A DNA stretch of 64,000 nucleotides from an uncultured Methylococcaceae bacterium. Its GTDB lineage: Bacteria > Pseudomonadota > Gammaproteobacteria > Methylococcales > Methylomonadaceae. The position numbers and the translations under genes are program-made. Where the stretch lies: the NCBI GenBank assembly GCA_903917345.1, contig CAIXAE010000045.1, forward strand, positions 62,001 to 126,000, in the 5' to 3' direction. The notes under the pieces are model-generated. The model had not been told where the DNA came from, did no database searches, and worked only from the letters and a program-made list of their open reading frames with translations. Below are positions 1-7,997 of the stretch, one piece after another (the stretch's first letter is position 1; each line of letters begins with the position of its first letter).

Positions 1-1
1 T

Positions 2-109
2 TACACTTCAAGTAACAAAGACTACGCTGATGATGAGTCAGCGCACTCTGACGAAACGGCTAACGGCCTGAGTGATGCTAGCCAAAGTGGCAAGTTTGAA
101 TTGTTTTAA
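2..109 (+). CDS. C-terminal tail of an unidentified protein, 5' end outside the window
   Basis: An open frame enters from the left edge and stops at TAA 107-109. The visible 35 residues are acidic and polar (many D, E, S, N) and end in GKFELF. That end resembles other chemotaxis-protein tails in this window (CheD ends GDIELFN, the helical protein at 26.5 kb ends GDVELF), so it may be the flexible tail of a chemoreceptor or another chemotaxis protein; this is inference only. Its stop codon overlaps the stop codon of the convergent gene on the other strand. No domain is visible. Confidence 0.45.
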   Translation, partial: YTSSNKDYADDESAHSDETANGLSDASQSGKFELF

Positions 110-720
110 ACGACTATGATACTGAGAGGTTCAGAATAATCTGAAGTACCTGATGATGTCACACTCGCAAATATAAATTCATACGTACTGCCGGGGGTTA
201 GGTTATCTATTAAACAATGAGCAACCGTGGTGATTTCAGCCTCTACCCACGCATTTACAGCACCTGTAGCCACTTTTATTCTAAACTTAACTCTATAAAC
301 CACCGCCCCTACTACCGCTTTCATCACCACATTAACCGAGCCACTATGCTCTGCATGCGTTAAGGCTATGGCTTGTTTCTCAAAAGGAATGGGTTGATGA
401 GACGCATGAAATCCACTTTTAAGAATAATGGTTACATCACCATCAGCCACCTTATTAACATAAAGGGCTAAGGTTCTAAAAAGATCATCTGCAATTTTTT
501 CTTTATCATGCATCTCAGAATTGAGGCTGCGTGCACCGTCTTTAGCTGCTAACACTGCCTGCTCAAAATCATCAATTATTAAATTAATGGTCGCTAATGG
601 CACCGGAAGCATAGGAAAGACGAGCGCATCAGCCAGTTGTATCGCACTGTATTTATAGAATGCCAGCTTATCATTCACTGAATACCCTATAAAATCGAGT
701 AACGTTGTTATTTTTTTCAT
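106..720 (-). CDS. fibronectin type III-like hypothetical protein
   Basis: A 204-residue protein of unknown function. Residues 1-95 are largely helical, with an ADALVFPMLPVPLATI stretch and repeated AKDGARSL/DKEKIADDL segments. Residues 100-204 look like a beta-sandwich close to a fibronectin III fold, ending in a YEFIFASVTSSGTSDYSEP strand pattern typical of FN3 G-strands. No signal peptide is evident. Proteins of this two-part build (helical half plus FN3-like half, about 200 aa) occur scattered in environmental bacteria without assigned function. It stands alone, converges on the partial gene at the left edge, and has a 16-bp palindrome about 45 bp upstream of its start. Confidence 0.7.
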   Translation of the reverse strand: MKKITTLLDFIGYSVNDKLAFYKYSAIQLADALVFPMLPVPLATINLIIDDFEQAVLAAKDGARSLNSEMHDKEKIADDLFRTLALYVNKVADGDVTIILKSGFHASHQPIPFEKQAIALTHAEHSGSVNVVMKAVVGAVVYRVKFRIKVATGAVNAWVEAEITTVAHCLIDNLTPGSTYEFIFASVTSSGTSDYSEPLSIIVV

Positions 721-764
721 AAATACCCTTTAATAATTAAGTTTAAGAGTCACCGACTATAGGC

Positions 765-780
765 CTATTTAATTAAATAG
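765..780. promoter_or_regulatory. 16-bp perfect palindrome upstream of the FN3-like gene
   Basis: CTATTTAATTAAATAG reads identically on both strands and lies 44 bp upstream of the start codon at 720. It is flanked by GC on the left and CG on the right. It could be an operator for a dimeric regulator or part of an AT-rich promoter; no partner is identifiable. Confidence 0.35.
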
Positions 781-1247
781 CGAGCTTTATTATTAAAAAA
801 TATTTAAAAATCAGATATTTATGCGCACAACAAAGGGTAACTGACTGTAAACGTAGACTATTAAATACAATTAGACCTTTTAATTTTATTGATATTTATG
901 TCACATTTGGTGATGAGTCGACTTTAAGTGACCATTCCAGCCCCCATTTTTTAAATTAATGGCATAATTCTGGAAATTTGAGCTGAAAAAATCCGAATAG
1001 GATCATCAATTTAAAAAACAGCGGCTGGAATTAGCTAAATTGGCCGTAAAGAAAGTTAAATTTAAGCTTAAAAAATCACACTAGGTCGTTATATTCGGGA
1101 AATTGAACAAGGAAAAAACCAAATAGCCATGCTAATTTGCAGAATTTTAGGCACAAAAAGCCGAATTGAAGCTCTGATTTTGGGAATTAGAGGTAAATTT
1201 TGCGAAATAAGAGGGGTTGTTGTCATCTGTCATACGGTTCTACTACT
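781..1247. other. intergenic stretch without a recognisable gene
   Basis: AT-rich sequence between the FN3-like gene and the glycosyltransferase. A short lysine-rich frame from 1001 to a TAG at 1081-1083 has no start codon or ribosome site and is stop-bounded at both ends. I see no RNA gene or insertion-sequence end; it may be a decayed gene. Confidence 0.4.
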
Positions 1248-3755
1248 CTAATGCTCCACAACAATATGATCCGGCGTTAAGCCATCATGATAGCGTTGTA
1301 CCATTGTTTTATAAGCGGATTCTAAATGCTGAGTGAACAAAGGGGTGTTGTATAAAGGCGCTGTGGGTAAATGGGCTAATAATTTAGCTTTTATGGCCGC
1401 CAACTTTTCAGGATGTGTAGCTAGGTCTATAGCTAGCGCTTCATAATCAGTAGGATTTGTGGTGATTAACTCCGGTAACTTAACCGCATTTAATAAACTC
1501 GCAGCCACACGACTGGTAAAAGACTCCCCCATACACGTTAAAACAGGCAAGCCCATACGTAAAGCATCACTGGCGGTGGTATGAGCATTAAATGGTAAGG
1601 TATCAAGAAATAAATCTGCCAGTCTCAATCTATTCAAATGATCTTCAATGGATGGCATATGCGGAGCAAATATTAAGCGATCTTCTGCGACACCTTGTTT
1701 TACAGCTTCGGCTTTTAAGTTCTTAATAGCCGTTGAGTTACTTACAGGCAACCACAAAACACTGCCCTGCACACTATTTAATAATCGCATCCATATACTA
1801 AACACTTCGGGCAATATTTTATAAGTTTGGTTAAAACAACAAAATACAAATCCCTTCGATGGTAGGCCTACACTCTCTCTTGTTAAAGTACTATCGGGCA
1901 CCCTTAATTGGCTATCCGTCACCATATAACTATCAGGCATGTACACCACTTTCTCAACATAGTATTCTTTTTTATCTTCTGGGATAATCGTATTATCAGC
2001 AATAATATAATCAATATAATCTGCCCCCAAGGTACCCGGATAGCCTAAATAATTAACCTGTATAGGGGCTGCACGATAAGCAAAAATACCTGTCCTAGAA
2101 AACTGCGTATGGCCAGTTAAATCAACAATAATATCAATTTCTAATACTCTGGCGAGTAATGCTACTTCTTCATCTGAGAAGTTCTGAACATCATAAAGAT
2201 GGTCAAAACTCGCCTCAAAACGGACACGCATAAAATCTCGAATATTTAACCCTATTGAAAATGCAATGACTTCAAATTGGTTTCTATCGTGTAAGTCATA
2301 CAATTCTGCACTTAAATGAGCAACGGGGTGATTTTTAAAGTCTGCTGAAACATAAGCAATACGGATTTTATTATGCTTAGCATAAGGGGTAATGGGGGGC
2401 AACTTTGTATTAACCGGAAATTTTACATCCACATACTGTTGTGCAATTTTCTTATGTACACTTAAACGATCAGTTAATGCCTGCATCATAAAGGGATTTG
2501 AGAGATCATTATGGGTGTTAATCGCTTCTATTATTTCTTCAAGATTAATTGTAAAATCATCCCAAAAGCAGTTATACATTCTTGCACCCAATCGCAACAA
2601 GGGTAAAGTACCAAGATAAGGTGCTAACTTAAGAGCACACTCATAATCGGCAAGTGCTTCTTCATTTCGAGTCAAATTAGATAACGTTATCCCTCGATTA
2701 TAATAAGCTTCTGCATAATCGGGATCCAATTCAATTGATTTTGTGTAACTTAATTGTGCCTCTTCTAATCTTCTTAAATCGGTAAGCAAATGACCCCTAT
2801 ATAAATAGTGCTCAGGATTAGTTGGCTCTATTATAATGGCCTTATCATAACTATCTAAAGCTTGATCTGACCGCCCTAAACACCGAAGAACCTGCCCCCT
2901 GATCACTAATACTTCAACAAATTCAGCATTAAATGAAATAGCCTGATCCAAAGCTACCAGTGCTTCTTCAAACCTTAACAAAGCAAAAAATATATTACCT
3001 TGATTATAATAAGCGTCAACAGACGCAGGGTTTATTTCTATAACACGTTGATAGCAAAAAAGTGCATCATCAAAATGATTTAATGCACGTAAGATATTCC
3101 CTTTATTTGTATGTGCTTCCACATAATCGGGATTACAAGTTATAGCTTGATTATAATCATCTAATGCTATATCAAATTTTAATAATGCTGTATACGAATT
3201 ACCTCTATTAAAGTAAGCTTCTGCGAAATTAGGTTTACATCTTAAGGCTTGATTAAAGCTATCAATTGCGTCATCAAATATCTCTAAATTATTTAATACA
3301 ACACCCCGATTTAAATAAGCTTCAGCATAATCAGGATTAAGCGAAACAGCCTTATCATAACTTTCCAAGGATTTTTTAAAATCCTTTACTATTTGTAGCG
3401 TATTACCTCTGTTGAAATAAGCTTCTACGTAAACTTTATCTATTGATATAGCACAATTAAAACTGGATAAAGCTTCAGTGTATCGTTCTAATGCAGTTAA
3501 AGCATTTCCTCGATTATTTAAAGCAATAGGTTGTTGGAATGATTTTTCTAGTGATTGATCAAACCATTCAACAGCCATTGCGTAATTGCCTCTCTGCAAT
3601 GAAATAGTACCTAAATTGGTTAATAATGCTGTCTGATGAGGGAAATCAAGTAATAGTGTTTGATAGATGGACTCTGCCAAATCGAGTTGACCATCTTGAT
3701 GGAATGTTGTGGCTTGTTGTAGCAATAAATTTTGTTTAGATAAAGATGTCATCAA
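1248..3755 (-). CDS. TPR-repeat O-GlcNAc transferase-like glycosyltransferase (GT41)
   Basis: An 835-residue SPINDLY/OGT-type enzyme, expected to transfer a sugar from a nucleotide-sugar to Ser/Thr of protein acceptors in the cytoplasm. Residues about 5-400 are tandem 34-residue TPR repeats (many AYYNRG/AYFNRGN and NPDYAEA units) that would hold the acceptor. Residues about 463-825 are the GT41 catalytic region. Visible hallmarks are VSADFKNHPVAHLSAE (the His matches the conserved HP histidine of OGT), CFNQTYKILPE (conserved nucleotide-binding Lys) and DTLPFNAHTTASDALRMG. It lies next to the flagellin, FliS-like and methyltransferase genes, so flagellin glycosylation is the likely job, by inference. 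No signal peptide. About 175 bp separates it from the gene upstream, so it probably has its own promoter. Confidence 0.88.
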   Translation of the reverse strand: MMTSLSKQNLLLQQATTFHQDGQLDLAESIYQTLLLDFPHQTALLTNLGTISLQRGNYAMAVEWFDQSLEKSFQQPIALNNRGNALTALERYTEALSSFNCAISIDKVYVEAYFNRGNTLQIVKDFKKSLESYDKAVSLNPDYAEAYLNRGVVLNNLEIFDDAIDSFNQALRCKPNFAEAYFNRGNSYTALLKFDIALDDYNQAITCNPDYVEAHTNKGNILRALNHFDDALFCYQRVIEINPASVDAYYNQGNIFFALLRFEEALVALDQAISFNAEFVEVLVIRGQVLRCLGRSDQALDSYDKAIIIEPTNPEHYLYRGHLLTDLRRLEEAQLSYTKSIELDPDYAEAYYNRGITLSNLTRNEEALADYECALKLAPYLGTLPLLRLGARMYNCFWDDFTINLEEIIEAINTHNDLSNPFMMQALTDRLSVHKKIAQQYVDVKFPVNTKLPPITPYAKHNKIRIAYVSADFKNHPVAHLSAELYDLHDRNQFEVIAFSIGLNIRDFMRVRFEASFDHLYDVQNFSDEEVALLARVLEIDIIVDLTGHTQFSRTGIFAYRAAPIQVNYLGYPGTLGADYIDYIIADNTIIPEDKKEYYVEKVVYMPDSYMVTDSQLRVPDSTLTRESVGLPSKGFVFCCFNQTYKILPEVFSIWMRLLNSVQGSVLWLPVSNSTAIKNLKAEAVKQGVAEDRLIFAPHMPSIEDHLNRLRLADLFLDTLPFNAHTTASDALRMGLPVLTCMGESFTSRVAASLLNAVKLPELITTNPTDYEALAIDLATHPEKLAAIKAKLLAHLPTAPLYNTPLFTQHLESAYKTMVQRYHDGLTPDHIVVEH

Positions 3756-3880
3756 AGAACCCTTGTTTTATTTTTTGCCCATTATCAATGAATAATAAGC
3801 AAACAATAGCTTGAATTGATGGTTTTTTTGCCTCTAGTTTGTTACATAGAAGCCAATATCTAAATTGAATAGGGGAAATT

Positions 3881-3910
3881 AAAAAAAGCGTAGTTTAACT
3901 ACACTTTTTT
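3881..3910 (-). terminator. intrinsic terminator after the flagellin/FliS-like unit
   Basis: Read on the minus strand, an A-rich arm leads into GTAGT-TAA-ACTAC and then a run of seven T. The outer AG/CT and A/T pairs extend the stem around one mismatch. It lies 20 bp after the stop of the 121-aa gene and ends that transcript before the glycosyltransferase. Confidence 0.65.
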
Positions 3911-3930
3911 GTTTTGAAACCCATACTAAG

Positions 3931-4296
3931 CTATAGCGCTTCATCTTTAACATTGTATGGAGCGATTACTGTTTTTAATGATGTCACGACTATTTCAAGA
4001 TAATCCATATTTTTAGTTTGTATTGCCCCATTAATAATTTGGATACTGTTACTAAAAATACCTTTCAATAATGTTCTATGCTGTGAATTTAACTTTTCGT
4101 TTAGGTTTTCTTGTATCCACCCTAAACCATCACAGACTTCTATTAATTTAATATGGGCATCAACAGGGGGGTAATGATTTTTTTGAATCAACTGCAACAC
4201 CATAATGACAGATTCATACCATTTCTTTTCGAAATCAGCCCCGCTGACGTTTTCATTTACGTCACCATAAGCCGCTAAAGGATTTTTTTTATACAT
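3931..4296 (-). CDS. FliS-like flagellin chaperone (divergent)
   Basis: A 121-residue, mostly helical protein. Its N-terminus, PLAAYGDVNENVSGADFEKKWYESVIMVLQ, is split here as PLAAYGDVNENV and ADFEKKWYESVIMVLQ; it resembles the FliS start (A-Y, a polar turn, then a helix with Y-x-x-x-I). The rest is predicted helices with few charged loops, as in a four-helix bundle. FliS binds the C-terminal end of flagellin in the cytoplasm and stops early polymerisation. The gene sits directly downstream of flagellin, where fliS-type genes are common. Sequence similarity alone is weak, so a different small flagellar chaperone is possible. Confidence 0.5.
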   Translation of the reverse strand: MYKKNPLAAYGDVNENVSGADFEKKWYESVIMVLQLIQKNHYPPVDAHIKLIEVCDGLGWIQENLNEKLNSQHRTLLKGIFSNSIQIINGAIQTKNMDYLEIVVTSLKTVIAPYNVKDEAL

Positions 4297-4314
4297 AGTT
4301 CACCTATATAAGAA

Positions 4315-4334
4315 AAGGGGGATTACTCCCCCTT
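4315..4334 (-). terminator. hairpin between flagellin and the FliS-like gene
   Basis: AAGGGGG and CCCCCTT form a 7-bp stem around a 6-nt loop, followed on the minus strand by TTTTC. It starts 12 bp after the flagellin stop. It probably works as a leaky terminator or 3'-end stabiliser that gives much more flagellin mRNA than chaperone mRNA. Confidence 0.6.
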
Positions 4335-4346
4335 CCCTAATTTACA

Positions 4347-5279
4347 TTATCTAAAAATAGTTAATACACCTTGTGCTTCTTGGTTCATTTGGTTAATCAA
4401 GTAGTAATTCATAGACTGTTGATTATTCAAATTTTGTAACTGAATTTGCAATGCAGCAGCATCAGGTTTTTGAATACTATCAATGGTATTTTGCAAATTT
4501 TGCGAAATAGAACTGTTAGTACCATCAACCGTGGTTAACGATAACTGATCTGCAGCAACACTAGATTGATTAGTAGACACAGTATCTAATGCAGTTTTTA
4601 ATGCTGCAATAACAGCTGCCGCATCCGTCGCATTACTAATATTTGCAGCTGTAACAGCAGCAGCAGAAGCAACAGCAGCAGCAGAAGCAATAGAAGCATT
4701 AGTACCAACAGCAGCAGCAGAAGCAACAGCAGCAGCAGAAGCAACAGAAGCATGTGTTGTAATACCAGTAAGGCCTAATGATGCTATATCTGAATTTACA
4801 GTACTGATGTTTGTAATATCAGTATTAGTTAATCCCGTTTGGATCGCAAGACTTGCTGTGGTACCGTTATTTAGCAAGCCAGTACCGTCAACTTTTGCAC
4901 CTGCTGCTGTTGATTGAACTTGCAACAATAAATGTTGAAAAGTTTGATTCAACTTCGCCGCATCAGAAGATGTCATAGTTGAATCATTTGCTTTATTCGC
5001 TAAATCTTGCATTTGTGTTAACAATGAAGAAATAGAAGTTAAAGCAGTTGATGCAACATTCAACACATTTTGCGCTTTAGCAATATTGTTCTGAGCCGCA
5101 TTAAAACCCGTTACTTGAGAAGATAAACGCGTTACAACCCCTTGTTGAGCAGGATCAAGTACCTTTTTATTAGTACTTAATTGAGTTTGAATATCAGTGA
5201 TCGAACTCGCACCTTTTGATAAAGATTGTAAAATGCCAGATTGTGCAGAAGCACCAGATGTTAAAGAGTTAATAGACAT
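4347..5279 (-). CDS. fliC: flagellin, atypical
   Basis: A 310-residue filament protein exported by the flagellar type III system. The N-terminal D0/D1 coiled region is recognisable: QTQLSTNKKVLDPAQQ, then AQNNIAKAQNVLNVASTAL and ISSLLTQMQDLANKAND, matching the flagellin pattern of LSTG-K-x...A, an I-x-x-A helix and M-x-x-LA-x-A. The C-terminal helix ends in NQMNQEAQGVLTIFR. The opening MSINSLTSGASAQSGILQSL differs from the usual INTN-x-x-A-x-x-AQ start. The middle is short and alanine-rich (ASAAAV repeats), with no large D2/D3 domain. Clustered Ser/Thr in the middle could be glycosylated by the neighbouring GT41 enzyme. A possible sigma-28 promoter lies about 90-115 bp upstream. Confidence 0.82.
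   Translation of the reverse strand: MSINSLTSGASAQSGILQSLSKGASSITDIQTQLSTNKKVLDPAQQGVVTRLSSQVTGFNAAQNNIAKAQNVLNVASTALTSISSLLTQMQDLANKANDSTMTSSDAAKLNQTFQHLLLQVQSTAAGAKVDGTGLLNNGTTASLAIQTGLTNTDITNISTVNSDIASLGLTGITTHASVASAAAVASAAAVGTNASIASAAAVASAAAVTAANISNATDAAAVIAALKTALDTVSTNQSSVAADQLSLTTVDGTNSSISQNLQNTIDSIQKPDAAALQIQLQNLNNQQSMNYYLINQMNQEAQGVLTIFR
4653..4742 (-). repeat. in-frame 18-bp repeat array inside flagellin
   Basis: Five 18-bp units lie end to end. Units 1, 2, 4 and 5 (starting 4653, 4671, 4707, 4725) are identical copies of AACAGCAGCAGCAGAAGC; unit 3 (4689-4706) is diverged. On the coding strand each copy gives A-S-A-A-A-V. The unit length is a multiple of three, so copy-number changes keep the reading frame and change only the length of the exposed middle of flagellin. 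Confidence 0.9.
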
Positions 5280-5367
5280 GATTTTATTCCTTTTAGTTTG
5301 ATTAATTTATCAAGTTACCCTACGTGGTGTAACTAACTAAAAGCAGATGCGGACTGTAACTTAGACA

Positions 5368-5394
5368 GTTTCGACATCACTTTGTACTACTTTT
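5368..5394 (-). promoter_or_regulatory. possible sigma-28 promoter for flagellin
   Basis: On the minus strand AAAAGTAG (-35 side) is followed after 11 nt by GTCGAAAC (-10 side). The known FliA consensus is TAAAGTTT-N11-GCCGATAA, so the spacing is right, with five of eight matches in each half. It lies about 90 bp before the flagellin start. Confidence 0.35.
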
Positions 5395-5472
5395 TTATAT
5401 TTACGCACATCGCGTATTAAATGGTCTTTGACCACGGTGATAGAGTACGTGTAAATCTAAAAAACAAATGGA

Positions 5473-5493
5473 TAAATAGAAGGCAATATTGGC
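5473..5493. promoter_or_regulatory. weak copy of the FlhDC-box-like motif
   Basis: TAAATAG then AAGGCAATATTGGC, matching the motif at 14114, 29785, 38732 and 41757 (7-nt TAA element, AAGGCA, then GCC or GGC). It lies between divergent flagellin and methyltransferase genes, 74 bp before the methyltransferase ATG. Confidence 0.35.
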
Positions 5494-5566
5494 ACTTATT
5501 CTAATAATAGAAACTTATATCTATGGCGGTAAACTTTAGTCTTTATAACAGATTGGATTGATAAAA

Positions 5567-6073
5567 ATGAAGCTGCATATTGGTGGTGAAACTATAAAAG
5601 AAGGCTGGAAGATTCTAAACATCTCTCAAAAACCTGGCGTTGATTATATGGGTGACATTAGTGACTTATCAATATTTGATGATGATAGTTTTAGTGAAAT
5701 CTATGCGAGTCATGTATTTGAGCATGTACCCCAAGCTAATGTATTAGAGACACTTAAAGGGATAAGACGTATTTTAAAACCCGAAGGTAAGTTTTATGTT
5801 TCTGTCCCAGATTTAGATGTGCTTTGTCATACATTTATCAGCCCTATCGCGTCTTTTGATACTAAATTTCATGTCATGCGAATGATGTTTGGTGGACAAA
5901 CCGATCCCCATGATTTTCATTTCTTTGGTTGGAATAAACAGTTTTTGTTTGAATTTTTAATTCAAGCTGGTTTTACCGACGCACAACAAGTGGAATCTTT
6001 CGGTTTATTTAATGATACGAGTGACTACAAACCTTATGGCTTTAACATCAGCCTTAATGTAATTGCTTGGTAG
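5567..6073 (+). CDS. class I SAM-dependent methyltransferase
   Basis: A 168-residue cytoplasmic methyltransferase of the type-11 group. It has a shortened N-terminus (KLHIGGETIKEGWKILNI), then DYMGDISDLSIFDDDSFSEI and YASHVFEHVPQANVLETLKG, which match the motif where the S-adenosylmethionine pocket and post-II helix meet, and LKPEGKFYVSVPDLDVL (motif III strand). Such small enzymes often act on sugars in surface-glycan loci. Its place beside flagellin and a protein glycosyltransferase suggests methylation of the flagellin glycan, by inference. I chose ATG 5567 over an in-frame TTG at 5558 because the family begins MKLHIGG-like. Confidence 0.75.
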   Translation: MKLHIGGETIKEGWKILNISQKPGVDYMGDISDLSIFDDDSFSEIYASHVFEHVPQANVLETLKGIRRILKPEGKFYVSVPDLDVLCHTFISPIASFDTKFHVMRMMFGGQTDPHDFHFFGWNKQFLFEFLIQAGFTDAQQVESFGLFNDTSDYKPYGFNISLNVIAW

Positions 6074-6109
6074 ATTTTTAAAAAATAAACTTGAATATAG
6101 ATACGAAAA

Positions 6110-6128
6110 AGCCACTAAAGTAGTGGCT
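6110..6128. terminator. bidirectional intrinsic terminator
   Basis: AGCCACTA-AAG-TAGTGGCT is a perfect 8-bp stem with a 3-nt loop. On the minus strand it is followed by TTTTTCG, so it best ends the transcript from the zinc-ribbon gene at 6392; it could also end the methyltransferase transcript 36 bp upstream. Confidence 0.65.
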
Positions 6129-6391
6129 TAGGTTAGTTTTGAATATGTTGGCTCTACTTGGGTTCAAGTGGGATATATCATCGAACAATCTTGGACAAAA
6201 TGGTTCTAGCATGCCAATCTTTTTCTTTTGATAACCCATTAAATTATATTAATTTTATGTTTTATAGTGATTTTATCTTGGTGAGTGTTAAATATTTGCC
6301 GATCTTATGGCTTAAATCCTCTTATTCTTCAGATTAACAATAAAGCACTTTATTAACAATTTAAGAAGAAACCACGCCGTGTATATTTTTA
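6129..6391. other. intergenic, no feature seen
   Basis: AT-rich sequence between the terminator and the zinc-ribbon gene. I see no start codon with a ribosome site, no repeat and no RNA-like structure. Confidence 0.4.
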
Positions 6392-6967
6392 TTACGAAAA
6401 AAACTTACCTAATAAGCCTTTGGGTTTTGGGCGCTGTTGTTCAATAAGGTTGGCCAGTGCAGTGCCTTTAGTGGCGTATTTTTCTACTTCACTAGAGACT
6501 AGTTTTGAGTTTCTGTCATAGATCTCTAATAAATTAAATAACAGACTGTCTATTAAAGACTTTAATTGGGGCAATACTAGGCCTTGATTTCGGTAGGTGA
6601 GTCCTTTAATAAGACCAGAAACTAATATTTCTGTGTACTGTGCATCCGCTGATATTTTGCAGGTGTTTAAAGACTCCAGTCTTTCTAAGCCATTAATAAG
6701 ATCATTGGAGGCGGAGTAAGCTGCATTCTTGTTTCTGCCCTGCTTAATAAAAATTGCATCTGCCGCATCAAAATACAAGCCAGACAGGGCTTTTATACAG
6801 GCAATGGCTGTCAAGCTGTCTTCTGAACTAGTACCAAAACTGGCTTTACTAATTACCTCTTTATAGTGATCTTCATCCACATTAATGGTGCTGCATGAAT
6901 GACAGACAAAAGTATGTAAAGGAGGGGTTTTGGGTGATGTCTCCCCACAATTACCACAGATATTCAT
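6392..6967 (-). CDS. zinc-ribbon protein of unknown function
   Basis: A 191-residue protein that I do not recognise. The N-terminus is a two-knuckle zinc ribbon, CGNCG (residues 4-8) and CHSC (about 22-25). The rest is predicted helical with no membrane segment; it ends in a basic KPKGLLGKFFS tail. It lies 52 bp after flgJ on the same strand, where flgK and flgL would usually follow in this gene order, so it may belong to the flgB-J transcript. Zinc-ribbon-plus-helix proteins of this size are often adaptors or regulators, but nothing in the sequence fixes a role. Confidence 0.65.
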   Translation of the reverse strand: MNICGNCGETSPKTPPLHTFVCHSCSTINVDEDHYKEVISKASFGTSSEDSLTAIACIKALSGLYFDAADAIFIKQGRNKNAAYSASNDLINGLERLESLNTCKISADAQYTEILVSGLIKGLTYRNQGLVLPQLKSLIDSLLFNLLEIYDRNSKLVSSEVEKYATKGTALANLIEQQRPKPKGLLGKFFS

Positions 6968-7019
6968 TATTAACCTCGAGTTGTTTCTTTAAAGGGAATT
7001 TATATAGTTAAAACGGGGG

Positions 7020-7994
7020 TTAACCCGCTTCAACTCTTTGTATTACTTTAAGTAACTTATCCGCATAAGCGGGATCCGTTGCATAACCGGCTTGCTGTAA
7101 GCCTTGAGCAAAATCTTGGGCGCTTTGGCTATTAGCCAGTACGTGTTTATAGCGCGGATTATTAGCCAAAAACTGCGCATAATCCTGAAAAGCTTCGGCA
7201 TGTGAGTCATACGCTCTAAACTTTGCCTGCACTTTTCGGGGTGCGCCATCTACATATTCCGTAGTAGTCACTTCTGCTACCGGGCCTTTCCAATGACTGT
7301 CCGCTTTAATACCAAATACGTTATGACTAGAAGTCCCATCGGATAAGGTGATTTCTCTTTTACCCCAGCCACTTTCAATCGCCGCTTGCGCTAAGATAAA
7401 TGACGACGGTATACCGGTCAATTGTTCTGCCTGCTGTGCATGGGCTTGCATCTGAGTTGTAAATTGGTTTGCAGAACTACCCGCATTATAAGTTCTGGCG
7501 GCCCTGATGATTTCATCTGGATCATTATCATGAGTACTGTCACTCGGTACTGCGCTTAATGCCGCTTTTTTATAAACCGCCGATCTAGGCGTCGGATGAG
7601 CTAATTCAGACGCTAACGTTAAAGGGACAAAATTTGCGCCCTTCCCTGCTGTTGATGTATTGGCATTCCCCGCCGCTAAACTAGGATCGGTCTTGACTAA
7701 CTGTGACACTAACATATCTGCCAAGCCCATCCCCTTTTGCGCCAGGTTTTGACTGAGCTGTTGATCGAGCATACCGTTATAAATAGGGCGATCATGACTA
7801 GCGAACAATCCACCATCGGGTGTGGCATCGCGCATACTTTTTAACATCATGTTAATAAATAAGGCTTCAAATTGTTTTGCCGATTCTTTTAACGCCGCAG
7901 GTGAGTTCTGCTTAGCCATCGCCTTTAATTGACCCACGCTCTGTACATCAACGGCGAGGTCATTAGTGCTATTTAAAGGCAAGCTGCTTTTCAT
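7020..7994 (-). CDS. flgJ: flagellar rod cap and peptidoglycan hydrolase FlgJ
   Basis: A 324-residue two-domain protein that caps the growing rod and cuts the peptidoglycan it must cross. Residues about 30-110 are the rod-scaffold domain (AKQFEALFINMMLKSMRDA, GMLDQQLSQNLAQKGMGLADML). Residues about 170-324 are a GH73 glucosaminidase (FILAQAAIESGWGKREI with the catalytic Glu, then FGIKA, AKFRAYDS, QAGYATDPAYADKLL). The linker is Ala/Pro/Thr-rich. It starts 3 bp after the flgI stop and is the last gene of the rod/hook cluster. Confidence 0.96.
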   Translation of the reverse strand: MKSSLPLNSTNDLAVDVQSVGQLKAMAKQNSPAALKESAKQFEALFINMMLKSMRDATPDGGLFASHDRPIYNGMLDQQLSQNLAQKGMGLADMLVSQLVKTDPSLAAGNANTSTAGKGANFVPLTLASELAHPTPRSAVYKKAALSAVPSDSTHDNDPDEIIRAARTYNAGSSANQFTTQMQAHAQQAEQLTGIPSSFILAQAAIESGWGKREITLSDGTSSHNVFGIKADSHWKGPVAEVTTTEYVDGAPRKVQAKFRAYDSHAEAFQDYAQFLANNPRYKHVLANSQSAQDFAQGLQQAGYATDPAYADKLLKVIQRVEAG

Positions 7995-7997
7995 ACC

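Noticed and set aside
781-1247. Lysine-rich short frame and similar A-rich piece near 60,240
   Set aside because: The two pieces share only short A-rich words; no start codon or conserved protein.
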